64,000 bases of DNA. Source: RFSX01 sp965248155. GTDB taxonomy: Bacteria; Bacteroidota; Bacteroidia; Chitinophagales; Saprospiraceae. How positions within the stretch are numbered: the first letter of the stretch is position 1; every line of letters starts with the position of its first letter. Both the position numbers and the translations under genes were made by a program. The notes under the pieces were generated by a model, which saw only the letters and a program-made list of their open reading frames with translations, had not been told where the DNA came from and did no database searches. This document shows positions 26,858 to 36,481 of the stretch, piece by piece. The DNA lies in assembly GCA_965248155.1 (NCBI GenBank), contig CBDFIO010000001.1, forward strand, positions 992,001 through 1,056,000. Reading direction: 5' to 3'.

Positions 26858-27979
26858 CTATTGCTGATTAAATATTTTGTTTACTCGAGGGCTTACTATT
26901 TTCCCCTGATGTGTTATACAGGAATGTTCGATGATTTCATTTTCAAAATCAAAGCTCATTTGACCTTCCACCAGACATTCTTTGAAAAAATTGATCAGAT
27001 TCTTTCCATACATTTTACTGCTGTCGAAAGGAATAGACGACGCAAGGTTAGAATCACCTATAATTTTAACGCCGTTTTGAATAACTGTTTCGCCATTTTT
27101 TGTATAGGCACAATTTCCACCTGTTGATGCAGCCAGATCAACAACAACAGACCCGGATCTCATTTTATTAATCGTGTCTTCACTTATTAATTTTGGTGCA
27201 GATCTTCCAGGAATTTGAGCCGTACAAATAATGACATCAGATTTTTGAGCATGTTCTTGTATGAGGGCCGCTTGCTTCTTTTTATATTCTTCCGTTTGTT
27301 CGACTGCATAGCCTCCCGCTGCATTGTCATCTTTAGCACCTTCAACTTCCACAAATTTCGCTCCCAGACTAAGCACCTCTTCTTTGGCTGCAGCTCTTAC
27401 ATCAAAAGCGTGGACTACAGCTCCAAGTCTTCTTGCAGTAGAGATAGCTTGTAGTCCGGCAACCCCGGCTCCTAAAATCAAAACTTTTGCAGGTGCAATT
27501 GTACCAGCAGCTGTCATAAACATTGGGAAAAATTTTGGTAATTCCTGGGCCGCTAATAATATTGCTTTATAGCCAGCAGCAGTAGCCATTGAAGAAAGGA
27601 CGTCCATAGCCTGAGCTTTTGTAGTTCTAGGTACCATGTCCATACTAAAGACAGAAGCATTTGCATTTTTCAATCCCATTACTTCATCTTTATTTCCCAA
27701 GGGATTCATTTGAGTCACAAGCACTGAACCCGATCTGAGGTCACTGCTTTCTGGAGGATGAATATTAACAATAACATTTGCTGACTGAAGTATTGCCTCC
27801 CGATTCGAAAGCTCTGCTCCAACTTCACTATATGCTGTATCATTCTGATTTGCTGACGCACCGGCGTTATGCTCTACAAGAACTTTCTCAAATCCTGCCT
27901 TAATTAAAGCGTCGACATGTTCGGGTAAGATTGATACTCTATTTTCCGGTTCTGCTTCTTTTAGTATTCCAAGTATCAT
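26858..27979 (-). CDS. pntAA: NAD(P) transhydrogenase subunit alpha, NAD(H)-binding part (alpha-1)
   Basis: This 373-residue soluble dI domain is related to alanine dehydrogenase: GILKEAEPENRVSILPEHVD, RTTKAQAMDVLSSMATAAGY, the Rossmann motif VLILGAGVAGLQAISTARRL and GSVVVDLAASTGGNCAYTKN. It binds NADH. The gene is 7 bp upstream of alpha-2 and 50 bp downstream of korB. The whole 25.2-32.7 kb block may therefore be one transcription unit. Confidence 0.95.
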   Translation of the reverse strand: MILGILKEAEPENRVSILPEHVDALIKAGFEKVLVEHNAGASANQNDTAYSEVGAELSNREAILQSANVIVNIHPPESSDLRSGSVLVTQMNPLGNKDEVMGLKNANASVFSMDMVPRTTKAQAMDVLSSMATAAGYKAILLAAQELPKFFPMFMTAAGTIAPAKVLILGAGVAGLQAISTARRLGAVVHAFDVRAAAKEEVLSLGAKFVEVEGAKDDNAAGGYAVEQTEEYKKKQAALIQEHAQKSDVIICTAQIPGRSAPKLISEDTINKMRSGSVVVDLAASTGGNCAYTKNGETVIQNGVKIIGDSNLASSIPFDSSKMYGKNLINFFKECLVEGQMSFDFENEIIEHSCITHQGKIVSPRVNKIFNQQ

Positions 27980-28029
27980 AATTTCTGTTCTTTCATATGG
28001 TAAATTCTAATATATATCTTTTTTTGTGA

Positions 28030-29082
28030 TTACCTGTAGGATTGATTAATTGTTTCCAATATTTCGCTTCCGGGGCATAATAGATCCTGACCAAGCTGGT
28101 TTAAAGGCGTATGACTTGTATCCATTTTTGCATGCAAGTCCTTTGATTCCTTTTCAATAAAAAGCAATCCAGTCAATACTTCATTTCTTTCTTTTGACTC
28201 TCTCATTTTACTCATACTTGCAGATCTATCATAAGGATTCCAGTTTTCAGCCGGCTTATGTAAACGAATTTTACTTCCATCATGCAGAACAACTTCGAGA
28301 CTCTTTCCCTTTTCATAGTCAACAGAAATTTCATCTCTCTTAGGTATAAAATCAACAGTAGCTGTAGCTTGCATATACTCTCTGGTGAAGTCATATGACT
28401 TCGTTGATCCTTGATTGTTATTAAATGTAACACAAGGAGAAATAGCATCAATAAATGAAAATCCAGGATGAGCCATTGCAGCTTTTATTAGTGGAATTAA
28501 TTGGGTCTTATCTCCTGAAAAACTTCTTGCAACAAAACTACCACCTAACATTATTGCTAATTCAGCCAAGTCTATCGCATTGAATTGATTTTCTGATCCA
28601 GCCTTACTGATGGACCCAAGATCTGCAGTAGCAGAATCTTGTCCTTTAGTTAATCCATAGCAACCGTTGTTCATGACGATATATGTCATATTCAAATTTC
28701 TTCTGACGGCATGAACAAATTGTCCCATACCTATAGAAGCTGTATCTCCATCACCGGATACGCCTAAGTAAATTAAATCCCGATTCGCCATATTAGCTCC
28801 GGTTGTTATAGATGGCATTCTGCCATGTACCGAATTAAATCCATGAGAATTACTCAAAAAATAAGTTGGCGTTTTTGATGAACAGCCAATGCCTGATAGT
28901 TTCGCCAATTTGTGGGGCTCAATATCAAGTTCAAAACAAGCTTGAACAATGGCTCCACTTATTGAATCATGGCCACATCCTGCACATAGGGTAGAAATAC
29001 TTCCTTCATAATCTCGCTTTGTATATCCAACTTTATTATGAGGGAGATCTGGATGACTAAATACTGGTTTTAAATAACTCAT
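28030..29082 (-). CDS. korB: 2-oxoacid:ferredoxin oxidoreductase, beta subunit
   Basis: This 350-residue protein carries thiamine-diphosphate enzyme marks: LCAGCGHDSISGAIVQACFE, VHGRMPSITTGANMANRDLI, and LGVSGDGDTASIGMGQFVHA (GDG...N Mg-ThDP motif with MNNGCYGLTKGQ). CxGCGH and further cysteines are likely [4Fe-4S] ligands. It works with KorA to oxidise a 2-oxoacid, probably 2-oxoglutarate, to the acyl-CoA with reduction of ferredoxin. The start overlaps the korA stop by four bases. Pyruvate or branched-chain oxoacids remain possible substrates. Confidence 0.9.
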   Translation of the reverse strand: MSYLKPVFSHPDLPHNKVGYTKRDYEGSISTLCAGCGHDSISGAIVQACFELDIEPHKLAKLSGIGCSSKTPTYFLSNSHGFNSVHGRMPSITTGANMANRDLIYLGVSGDGDTASIGMGQFVHAVRRNLNMTYIVMNNGCYGLTKGQDSATADLGSISKAGSENQFNAIDLAELAIMLGGSFVARSFSGDKTQLIPLIKAAMAHPGFSFIDAISPCVTFNNNQGSTKSYDFTREYMQATATVDFIPKRDEISVDYEKGKSLEVVLHDGSKIRLHKPAENWNPYDRSASMSKMRESKERNEVLTGLLFIEKESKDLHAKMDTSHTPLNQLGQDLLCPGSEILETINQSYR

Positions 29083-30908
29083 GATGCACTCATTTTAGGT
29101 AACAAATCATTTATTTCAGCTTGAACTTTATTATAAATCAACTGGGCAGTTATTGGCATACCATCATAATTCAGGATTGATTTAAATCTTGAAGGATCAA
29201 TACCTAACTCATTGATTAATAAGGTTTTCATTTGCCCATCCTTATTTTGCTCTACAATAAAAACAAAATCATGCTCCTTTATAAACTGATTTACTTCATC
29301 GGAAAATGGAAATGCTCTCAATCGCATTAAATCTATCTGGACATCCACTTTATTTAAAAGGTCTAAAGCCTCTTGTGCTGCATAACTCGTAGTTCCATAG
29401 AATACCATTCCAATCCTACTTGTTTTGCTTTCGGAATAAAGTTCAGATTTAGGTACTAGGGATTTTGTCGTTTCCCACTTTTTAGTCAGCCGATCTACAT
29501 TCCTTACATAGACATCACCTCTTTCAGTATATCTTGCGTATTCATCTCTTGAAGTTCCTCTTGTAAAAAATGACCCTTTTGTAGGATGAGTTCCGGGATA
29601 AGTTCTATAAGTTATTCCGTCATTATCAATATCGAGATATCTTCCAAAATCCTTAATGCGCTCAAGGTCCTCTGCATTATACACTTTGCCTCTATCGTAT
29701 TTGTAATTATTATCCCACGAGAATGCTTCTGATACATGTTCGTTCATTCCCAAATCTAAATCTGACATTAGAATTACAGGAGTTTGTAATCTTTCTGCTA
29801 AATCTAAAGTTTGAATTGCCATCTCAAAACATTCTGTTGGAGTACTAGGAAAAAGAAGTACATGTTTAGTGTCACCATGAGAGGCATAAGCTGAAGAAAT
29901 AATGTCGCCTTGCTGGGTTCGTGTCGGCATTCCGGTTGATGGGCCACCTCTTTGAACATTTACCATAGCCACAGGAATTTCAGCAAAATAAGCCAGTCCG
30001 ATAAATTCATTCATTAGTGAAACTCCTGCACCGCTTGTAGCTGTAAATGCACGCGAACCATTCCATGCAGCTCCAATGACCATACCTATTGCAGCAAGCT
30101 CATCTTCTGCTTGAATAATGGCTACATTACTTTCTCCTGTTTCAGGATCGACCCTATATTTCTTTGAATAATCTTGAAAGGCTTTTGCAACAGAGGTTGA
30201 CGGTGTTATGGGATACCAGGCTGCAACAGTTGCTCCGCCATATAGCATTCCTAAGGCTGTAGCCGTATTACCATCTATAAGGATTTTATCCTTGATTAAA
30301 TCTCTCTTTTCTACTCTGACATCCAGAGGGCAAGTATAATTCTCTTTTGCATAATTTGCACCCATGTCCAGTGCTTCAAAATTCGGTGGTATCAACTTTT
30401 CTTTCTTTGCAAACTGATGTCTGATAATATCTTTGATCACTTCCATATCTATGTCTAACAGAGCTGCAATAGCTCCTACATAGACTACGTTCTTGAATAG
30501 TTGCTGTTGTCTTGGAATACTATAATGTTCCATACACATTTTCATCATAGGTATTCCAACAAAATTTATATCCTCTCTGTAATAATTATCATGTAGAGGT
30601 TTTGAATTATCGTAGACTAAATATCCACCGGGTCTTACACTTTCGATATCCTGAGCAAGACTTTGTGGGTTCACTGCTACTACAATATCGACACCTTCTC
30701 GTCTACCTAAATAATTTTTGTCACTAACGCGAACTTCATACCATGTGGGTAATCCTTGTATATTGGAAGGAAAAATATTTTTGGCTGATATCGGCAATCC
30801 CAACCTAAATAGTGATTTAGCGAACATCCCATTCGCACTTGCAGATCCAGTACCATTGACATTTGCAAACCTTATCACAAAATCATTTACACTCTTCGCT
30901 AATGACAT
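29079..30908 (-). CDS. korA: 2-oxoacid:ferredoxin oxidoreductase, fused gamma-alpha subunit
   Basis: In this 609-residue protein the first ~190 residues are the gamma domain (FANVNGTGSASANGMFAKSL and VDIVVAVNPQSLAQDIESVR). From about residue 213 the alpha domain follows, with GNTATALGMLYGGATVAAWY and PITPSTSVAKAF, the YPITPSS-type signature. ATSGAGVSLMNEFIGLAYFA, NVQRGGPSTGMPTRTQQGDI and a C-terminal domain II complete it. This gamma-alpha fusion is the standard two-subunit Kor layout in Bacteroidota. It overlaps the upstream flavoprotein gene by ten bases. Confidence 0.92.
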   Translation of the reverse strand: MSLAKSVNDFVIRFANVNGTGSASANGMFAKSLFRLGLPISAKNIFPSNIQGLPTWYEVRVSDKNYLGRREGVDIVVAVNPQSLAQDIESVRPGGYLVYDNSKPLHDNYYREDINFVGIPMMKMCMEHYSIPRQQQLFKNVVYVGAIAALLDIDMEVIKDIIRHQFAKKEKLIPPNFEALDMGANYAKENYTCPLDVRVEKRDLIKDKILIDGNTATALGMLYGGATVAAWYPITPSTSVAKAFQDYSKKYRVDPETGESNVAIIQAEDELAAIGMVIGAAWNGSRAFTATSGAGVSLMNEFIGLAYFAEIPVAMVNVQRGGPSTGMPTRTQQGDIISSAYASHGDTKHVLLFPSTPTECFEMAIQTLDLAERLQTPVILMSDLDLGMNEHVSEAFSWDNNYKYDRGKVYNAEDLERIKDFGRYLDIDNDGITYRTYPGTHPTKGSFFTRGTSRDEYARYTERGDVYVRNVDRLTKKWETTKSLVPKSELYSESKTSRIGMVFYGTTSYAAQEALDLLNKVDVQIDLMRLRAFPFSDEVNQFIKEHDFVFIVEQNKDGQMKTLLINELGIDPSRFKSILNYDGMPITAQLIYNKVQAEINDLLPKMSAS

Positions 30909-32686
30909 ATTGGTGTCGCTTTTGTAACGTTATACATATATTGCTTCATATCCCAGGCGCTAGTGGGACATCTTTCAGCACACAATCCGCAATGCAAACA
31001 TACATCCTCATCTTTTATCATTACCCGGGTTGTAGGTAAAATGTCAGAAACATAAAGGTCTTGAGTTTTATCATTTGCTGGAGCCATCAACCTCCCTCTC
31101 AAATCTTCTTCTTCTCCATTTTTTGTAAAAGTGATGCAATCAGTCGGACAGACATCTACACAAGCATCACACTCTATACATAGTTTTTCAGTAAACACTG
31201 TTTGAACATCACAATTCAAACATCGTTGTGCTTCTTTGAAAGCCTGTTGAAGGTCAAAGCCTAATTCTACTTCAACTTTTCTATCAGAAAGTGCTTTACT
31301 ATTATCTTCATGTGGAACTTGATATCGAATATCTTCTACGATATGGCTGTCATACATCCACTCATGAATTCCCATTTTTGTACTTGCAAGATTAGTAAAG
31401 GGATCTGGTCGATCTTCTATAAGGTTTTTATTATTACAAAAAAGGTCAATCGAAATAGCAGCCTGATGTCCATGAGCAACTGCTGTTATTATATTTTCGG
31501 GTCCAAAAGCTGCGTCCCCTCCAAAGAACACATGAGAAAGGCTTGATTGAAAACTTATTTTATCCAATACAGGCAGATCCCATTTACCAAAATCAAGACC
31601 GATATCTCTTTCAATCCATGGAAATGCATTATCCTGTCCAATAGCGATGATGACGTCATCTGCTTCAATTAATGTATCCGGTTCATCCGTAGGAATGAGT
31701 TTTCTTCTCCCATTTTCATCATATTCAGCTGTGACATGACCGAAGAGGATTCCTTTTAACTTTCCTCCTTCAAATACAAACTCCTTAGGTGGCATATTAT
31801 TCAGAATAGGAATATTCTCCCTTTGAGCATCTTCGATTTCCCATGGTGATGCCTTCATGTCCTTGAATGGACTTCTTACAACAACTTTCACTTCCTCGCC
31901 TCCTAAGCGTCTTGATGTTCTGCAGCAATCCATTGCTGTATTCCCTCCTCCAAGTACTATGACTTTCTTGCCAATGGCTTCAATATGTTCAAATGCCACA
32001 CTTTCTAACCATTCAATACCTATATGAATATTTTTATTTGCCTCTTCGCGTCCTTTTAAATTGGATAAATCTCTGCCTTTAGGTGCTCCTGTACCAACAA
32101 ATACTGCATCGTAATTCTTATCCAGAATTTCTTTCATGCTGGTTACACGGGTATTAAAATGTGTATGAATACCAAGATTAATTATGTAATTAACTTCTTC
32201 ATCCAATACAGATTCAGGCAATCTAAACGCAGGAATTTGAGTTCTCATCATACCGCCACCTTTGTGCCATTCATCATAAAGATGAATTTCATAACCCAGG
32301 GGTGATAAATCCCTGGCAACTGTTAATGATGCTGGTCCACCTCCAATCAAAGCGATCCTTTTTCCATTTGGCTTGAAGGGAGCTTGAGGCATTCTATGTT
32401 CGATAAAAGTTTTGTTATCTGCTGCTACTCTTTTCAATCGGCAGATGGCGACTGGCTCTTCTTCGACTCTACCTCTTCTGCATGCCGGTTCACAGGGTCG
32501 ATCACATGTACGTCCAAGAATTCCGGGGAATACATTCGACTCCCAATTAATCATGTAGGCATCGTCATATCTACCTGCGGCAATTAATCGTATATATTCT
32601 GGAACTGGGGTGTGAGCTGGACATGCATATTGACAGTCGACAACTTTATGAAAATATTCCGGATCATTAATATTCGTTGGCTTCAA
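30899..32686 (-). CDS. GltD-like FAD/NAD(P) iron-sulfur oxidoreductase, probable ferredoxin:NAD(P)H partner of KorAB
   Basis: This 595-residue protein has an N-terminal cysteine-rich domain (VDCQYACPAHTPVPEYIRLI, RTCDRPCEPACRRGRVEEEP), then an FAD motif (IALIGGGPASLTVARDLSPL) and an NAD(P) motif (VIVLGGGNTAMDCCRTSRRL). FFGGDAAFGPENIITAVAHG contacts FAD. Two C-terminal ferredoxin motifs are CIECDACVDVCPTDCI and CLHCGLCAERCPTSAW. The start is a TTG at 32684-32686 (MKPTNINDPEY). Position directly ahead of korA, with overlap, suggests that it moves electrons between KorAB ferredoxin and NAD(P)H. True glutamate synthase small subunits are shorter and pair with GltB, which is absent here. Confidence 0.85.
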   Translation of the reverse strand: MKPTNINDPEYFHKVVDCQYACPAHTPVPEYIRLIAAGRYDDAYMINWESNVFPGILGRTCDRPCEPACRRGRVEEEPVAICRLKRVAADNKTFIEHRMPQAPFKPNGKRIALIGGGPASLTVARDLSPLGYEIHLYDEWHKGGGMMRTQIPAFRLPESVLDEEVNYIINLGIHTHFNTRVTSMKEILDKNYDAVFVGTGAPKGRDLSNLKGREEANKNIHIGIEWLESVAFEHIEAIGKKVIVLGGGNTAMDCCRTSRRLGGEEVKVVVRSPFKDMKASPWEIEDAQRENIPILNNMPPKEFVFEGGKLKGILFGHVTAEYDENGRRKLIPTDEPDTLIEADDVIIAIGQDNAFPWIERDIGLDFGKWDLPVLDKISFQSSLSHVFFGGDAAFGPENIITAVAHGHQAAISIDLFCNNKNLIEDRPDPFTNLASTKMGIHEWMYDSHIVEDIRYQVPHEDNSKALSDRKVEVELGFDLQQAFKEAQRCLNCDVQTVFTEKLCIECDACVDVCPTDCITFTKNGEEEDLRGRLMAPANDKTQDLYVSDILPTTRVMIKDEDVCLHCGLCAERCPTSAWDMKQYMYNVTKATPICH

Positions 32687-33018
32687 AGTCCTTTTTTTGT
32701 TTTAATGAAGAATCAAATTAAAGTAAAATGTTTTGATTTTTATACATCATTTAAAATAATCATATATCATTAATCTTAAACTGATTGATTCTCCGATATT
32801 ATAAATTCGACTTTAATTCTCATTTTATATATAAAATAGTCTATAATTGATGTTAAAGTATTACTTTAATCGTTCTTTGTTTTTTATTTATATTTATCTT
32901 AATTAATGCTTAGCTTTGCAGCGGATGTTGACTATAAATCGTTTACATTTAAATCACGTCAATCACTGCTATAGCTGTTCTTATTGAGTTTGATTTATTA
33001 AAAAATTAATCATTCGTT
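32687..33018. other. Divergent intergenic region between the redox cluster and the PorP gene
   Basis: This is 332 bp of very A+T-rich sequence with no convincing reading frame. It must hold divergent promoters for the leftward oxidoreductase cluster and the rightward secretion-related genes. The only clear signal I see is a TAGCTTTG box at 32911-32918 on the plus strand. Confidence 0.5.
32911..32918 (+). promoter_or_regulatory. Candidate Bacteroidota -7 box (TAGCTTTG) for the PorP gene
   Basis: TAGCTTTG fits the TAnnTTTG consensus of the Bacteroidota primary sigma factor. It lies 100 bp before the porP-like ATG, leaving a leader of about 95 nt. No well-spaced TTG -33 element was found, so this is a candidate only. 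Confidence 0.35.
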
Positions 33019-34020
33019 ATGCTAAGACTGTTTGGAATCTCAGTTGTGATTGCTTTCTCGCTATGTTCAGATCTAAGTGGGCAAGATTTACATTATTCAC
33101 AATTCTTCAATTCCCCCATTAACGCCAATCCTGCATTAACAGGAATTTTTAATGGTGATCAAAGATATCAGCTGAACTATAGAAGACAATGGCAAAATGT
33201 CCCTGTAGATTATTTAAGTGCCGATTTAGCTGCGGATTTTAAAATTAGAAATAAAAAGAACTCTAATTTTTTTGGTGTTGGTACTCTCATTAATTACGAT
33301 AAGGCCGGAGACCTCAGTCTTAAGTTGACTGAATTTAATGGGATGGTTTCTTACAGCCTCGTTTTAGATTCCAAAAATATAATTACACCAGGTATAAGTG
33401 CCAGCTACTTGCAAAGGCAATATGATTCCAATGGAGCCAGAACAGGTAATCAATGGGATGGGGTAGCATTTAATCCTTCTTTTCCTCCAGAATTTATAGG
33501 CGAAGAATCTCTCTCATACATCGACTTTGGTGCAGGATTAAATTTTCGGCATCAAAAACATTACAGAAAATATTTCGATCTAGGAGTCGCCGTTCATCAC
33601 CTCAATTCACCGAGTGACAAGTTTAATAGTGGCGGAAACTATGAATCAAAACGACCGCAATTAATTACATTCTATGGAATGTTTAATCAACAACTTTCTT
33701 CAGATATAGATTTATTGGTAAATGCTATATATGCCAAGCAGGAATCGTACAAAGAAATTGTTGCAAACATTCAGGCCAAAATCTATATTTCTAAATTGAA
33801 AGATAAAGCCTTGTACCTTGGAATTGGATACAGAGATCAGGACGCATGGTATCCTATGATTGCGATTGATTACGGACAGATCTATGGTTCATTTTCATAC
33901 GACATGAATATTTCAGATTTCGATATTGCAACAGACGGTAGAGGAGGACCTGAATTAAGTATACGATACATCTTCTCTCGTATTCCTGATGGCCCTTTTA
34001 AACCATGTCCAATTTACTAA
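33019..34020 (+). CDS. PorP/SprF family outer-membrane protein (type IX secretion associated)
   Basis: This 333-residue protein has a signal peptide (MLRLFGISVVIAFSLCSDLS, then GQ) and the family signature YSQFFNSPINANPALTGIFN, then RYQLNYRRQWQNV. The rest is alternating beta-strand text ending IRYIFSRIP, as expected for a 14-strand barrel. SprF/PorP-like proteins anchor or present T9SS type B cargo at the cell surface. The next two genes are an OmpA-like lipid/peptidoglycan linker and a giant T9SS type B protein, a familiar triad, so this copy is probably dedicated to the giant protein. Confidence 0.9.
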   Translation: MLRLFGISVVIAFSLCSDLSGQDLHYSQFFNSPINANPALTGIFNGDQRYQLNYRRQWQNVPVDYLSADLAADFKIRNKKNSNFFGVGTLINYDKAGDLSLKLTEFNGMVSYSLVLDSKNIITPGISASYLQRQYDSNGARTGNQWDGVAFNPSFPPEFIGEESLSYIDFGAGLNFRHQKHYRKYFDLGVAVHHLNSPSDKFNSGGNYESKRPQLITFYGMFNQQLSSDIDLLVNAIYAKQESYKEIVANIQAKIYISKLKDKALYLGIGYRDQDAWYPMIAIDYGQIYGSFSYDMNISDFDIATDGRGGPELSIRYIFSRIPDGPFKPCPIY

Positions 34021-34046
34021 TCTTTGAAACTTGCCACTCAACTAAT

Positions 34047-36479
34047 ATGAGACTTAAAACGCACATATATATATTCATTTTATCGCTTCTTTTTAGCACA
34101 AGTGCTCTCGCTCAGTATTCTTATAAACAGCACATAAAATATGCTGACAAATCCTATGAGCTTGGTAATTTCAGAGAGGCTATGATTCACTACAATCATG
34201 CTTTAGAACTTGGAGAGTCCCTTGATGAAGATAGAATTTACAAGTATGCCGAAGCCGCATTTAATACATTTTCATTAAATACTGCAAAACTGCAATATCA
34301 AAGCTACCTTGAATTTGACAGCCTCCCAATGGCTTATGATGCTTCCTACAAATTAGCGCGGATCAGTCATCTCAAAGGTGATTATTCTCATGCTATCGTG
34401 AATTACAATATCTATTTGTCCGAATATGAAGAACTTGATGATGATATTACTAATGAAGTTCAATTTCTATTAAATCAAGCCTCTTGGGCCAATAATGCAG
34501 AAATAGAAAGCACTATTGAAGACGTAGTTCATCTGGACAGCACTGTTAATTCACCACATTCTGAAAATGCCCCATTTCTCAAAGATGACAGTCTGTATTA
34601 TAGCTCTTTGAAATATCCAATCCAAGATGACAAACTCAAGAGATACAAATCCAAACTTTTAAAAAATCAAAGTATTGTAAATGTGCCCAATGTTAGTGAG
34701 CTACAACTATTGTCAAATGTTAGTTTTGCGCCGGACGGTAGTTTTGCAATCTATTCCATATGTGATTATCAAGATACCTTTGAAATTAATTGCTCACTTT
34801 ATTATTCCAGTGTTGATTCAACTGGAGTTTTTTCGAATCCAGTGAGACTGCCTGAAAGAATTAATACTTCCGGCTCAACTACTACTCATCCGAGTATTAG
34901 GTTTCAAGACCCGGACTATACATTATTCTTTAGTAGCAACCGTGAAGGTTCGAAAGGGAAAAGAGATATCTGGTCTTCCAAATTTACGAATGAATTCAAA
35001 TTTGATTCCCCTCAAAACATAACTCATATTAATACTGTCAGAGACGACGTGACTCCATTTTTTCATGAAGGGACAAACGTTTTGTTTTTTGGATCTGATG
35101 GCCATAATGGATTTGGCGGATATGATATATACAAGATAGAAGAAAACCAAAAAGATTCAATTTCAATATCGAATGCAGGAAATGAAATTAATTCAGCATT
35201 AAACGAAGTATATCCTTTTGTTAGTGAAAATTCTGCCTCAATTTACTTTGCATCAAATAAACCAGGTTCAAAATATCTTGAAGATAAATTTGAAACCTGT
35301 TGTTATGATATCTATGAAGCTGAAATTAAAGATTGTGAAATCGACCTAATTGCAAACTTCTTCGACTCCTTTGATGACACTGAACTAAGCGAAGTATCTG
35401 TTCAAATTCTTGACAAAACAAACGACATCGTTATTTATAACGAATTGGTTTATGAACCCAGATTAAAATTGATATTGGATTGTGACAAAGAATATGAGCT
35501 TATCGCTCTTAAGAAAGGGTACCAGGATTTGAATTATTCTCTTGCAGACATAAAACCCATATATGGGCAAAAAAATGAAATAGAAAGAGATGTATTCATG
35601 GATCCTTCTGATTACAACTTATCAGTATCTCTTTTTGATTTAGAAGAACCGGATTTGAAACTTACAAATGCAGAGGTAACTCTGGTCAATACTGAAACTG
35701 GTGAAGAAAAGAGTCTTGCAAATGGAGATTCAAACTTGTATAATTTTGAAATACTTCCTAAGACTTCATACAAAATCATTGCTGATAAAAATGCCTATGA
35801 TGAAACTGTGCTTGAATTTAATTCTGGAGTAGGAGAACCCGATATTGAAAAGACTATTTACCTTAAGAAGACCGAAATCGTTCAGGTTACAAAAGTATCC
35901 TTAAAGAATGCAATCCCTGTAAGACTTTACTTTGACAATGATCAACCGGACCGAAGAACAACTAAGGAGACATCTAGTCAAAATTATACCGAAGCTTATT
36001 ATCGATACTATGAACGATATGATCAATTCAAAGAGATCTACAGCAGCAAGTTTCCTAGATCTCAAAAAGCTAATGCTGAACAAGAAATTGACGAACTGTT
36101 TGATGGCAACATAAAAGAAGGATTTGAAAAATATGAGAGATTTAAGAATCAGCTGATAATTGTTCTTGAAGCTGGACAAAAAGTAAACATCTATTTGAGG
36201 GGATATGCAAGTCCTGTACATATCAATGAATACAATACTGCATTGGGTAGAAGAAGGGTAGATAGTATTAGAAAGGAATTTGATGAATGGCAAGACGGGA
36301 TTTTCATTCCATATATAAGATCAGGTCAATTAATTGTGACCGAAAGATCTTTTGGTGAAGAAACTGCTCCACCGGGAATTAGTGATGACCCGGCTACACC
36401 TGATAAATCAATATTTAGTCCTGAAGCTTCTATAGAAAGAAGGGTTGAAATTGATGAAATAAACTTTAACGAAAACTAA
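34047..36479 (+). CDS. OmpA-family protein with TPR-like, PD40 and carboxypeptidase-regulatory-like domains
   Basis: The start is placed at ATG 34047 because MRLKTHIYIFILSLLFSTSA followed by LAQ is a signal peptide; an upstream ATG at 34005 would overlap the PorP gene. The 810-residue protein then shows TPR-like helices (YADKSYELGNFREAMIHYNH), WD40-like PD40 strands (FFSSNREGSKGKRDIWSSKF), one or two CarboxypepD_reg sandwiches and a C-terminal OmpA peptidoglycan-binding domain. In the latter, RLYFDNDQPDRRT starts the domain and RGYASPVHINEYNTALGRRR holds the conserved NxxLxxRR-like motif. It resembles PorE-type or SprF-partner linkers of the T9SS. Confidence 0.88.
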   Translation: MRLKTHIYIFILSLLFSTSALAQYSYKQHIKYADKSYELGNFREAMIHYNHALELGESLDEDRIYKYAEAAFNTFSLNTAKLQYQSYLEFDSLPMAYDASYKLARISHLKGDYSHAIVNYNIYLSEYEELDDDITNEVQFLLNQASWANNAEIESTIEDVVHLDSTVNSPHSENAPFLKDDSLYYSSLKYPIQDDKLKRYKSKLLKNQSIVNVPNVSELQLLSNVSFAPDGSFAIYSICDYQDTFEINCSLYYSSVDSTGVFSNPVRLPERINTSGSTTTHPSIRFQDPDYTLFFSSNREGSKGKRDIWSSKFTNEFKFDSPQNITHINTVRDDVTPFFHEGTNVLFFGSDGHNGFGGYDIYKIEENQKDSISISNAGNEINSALNEVYPFVSENSASIYFASNKPGSKYLEDKFETCCYDIYEAEIKDCEIDLIANFFDSFDDTELSEVSVQILDKTNDIVIYNELVYEPRLKLILDCDKEYELIALKKGYQDLNYSLADIKPIYGQKNEIERDVFMDPSDYNLSVSLFDLEEPDLKLTNAEVTLVNTETGEEKSLANGDSNLYNFEILPKTSYKIIADKNAYDETVLEFNSGVGEPDIEKTIYLKKTEIVQVTKVSLKNAIPVRLYFDNDQPDRRTTKETSSQNYTEAYYRYYERYDQFKEIYSSKFPRSQKANAEQEIDELFDGNIKEGFEKYERFKNQLIIVLEAGQKVNIYLRGYASPVHINEYNTALGRRRVDSIRKEFDEWQDGIFIPYIRSGQLIVTERSFGEETAPPGISDDPATPDKSIFSPEASIERRVEIDEINFNEN

Positions 36480-36481
36480 AG

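Noticed and set aside
30899..32686. Glutamate synthase small subunit GltD
   Set aside because: There is no GltB partner nearby, the protein has an extra C-terminal two-cluster ferredoxin domain, and its gene overlaps korA.
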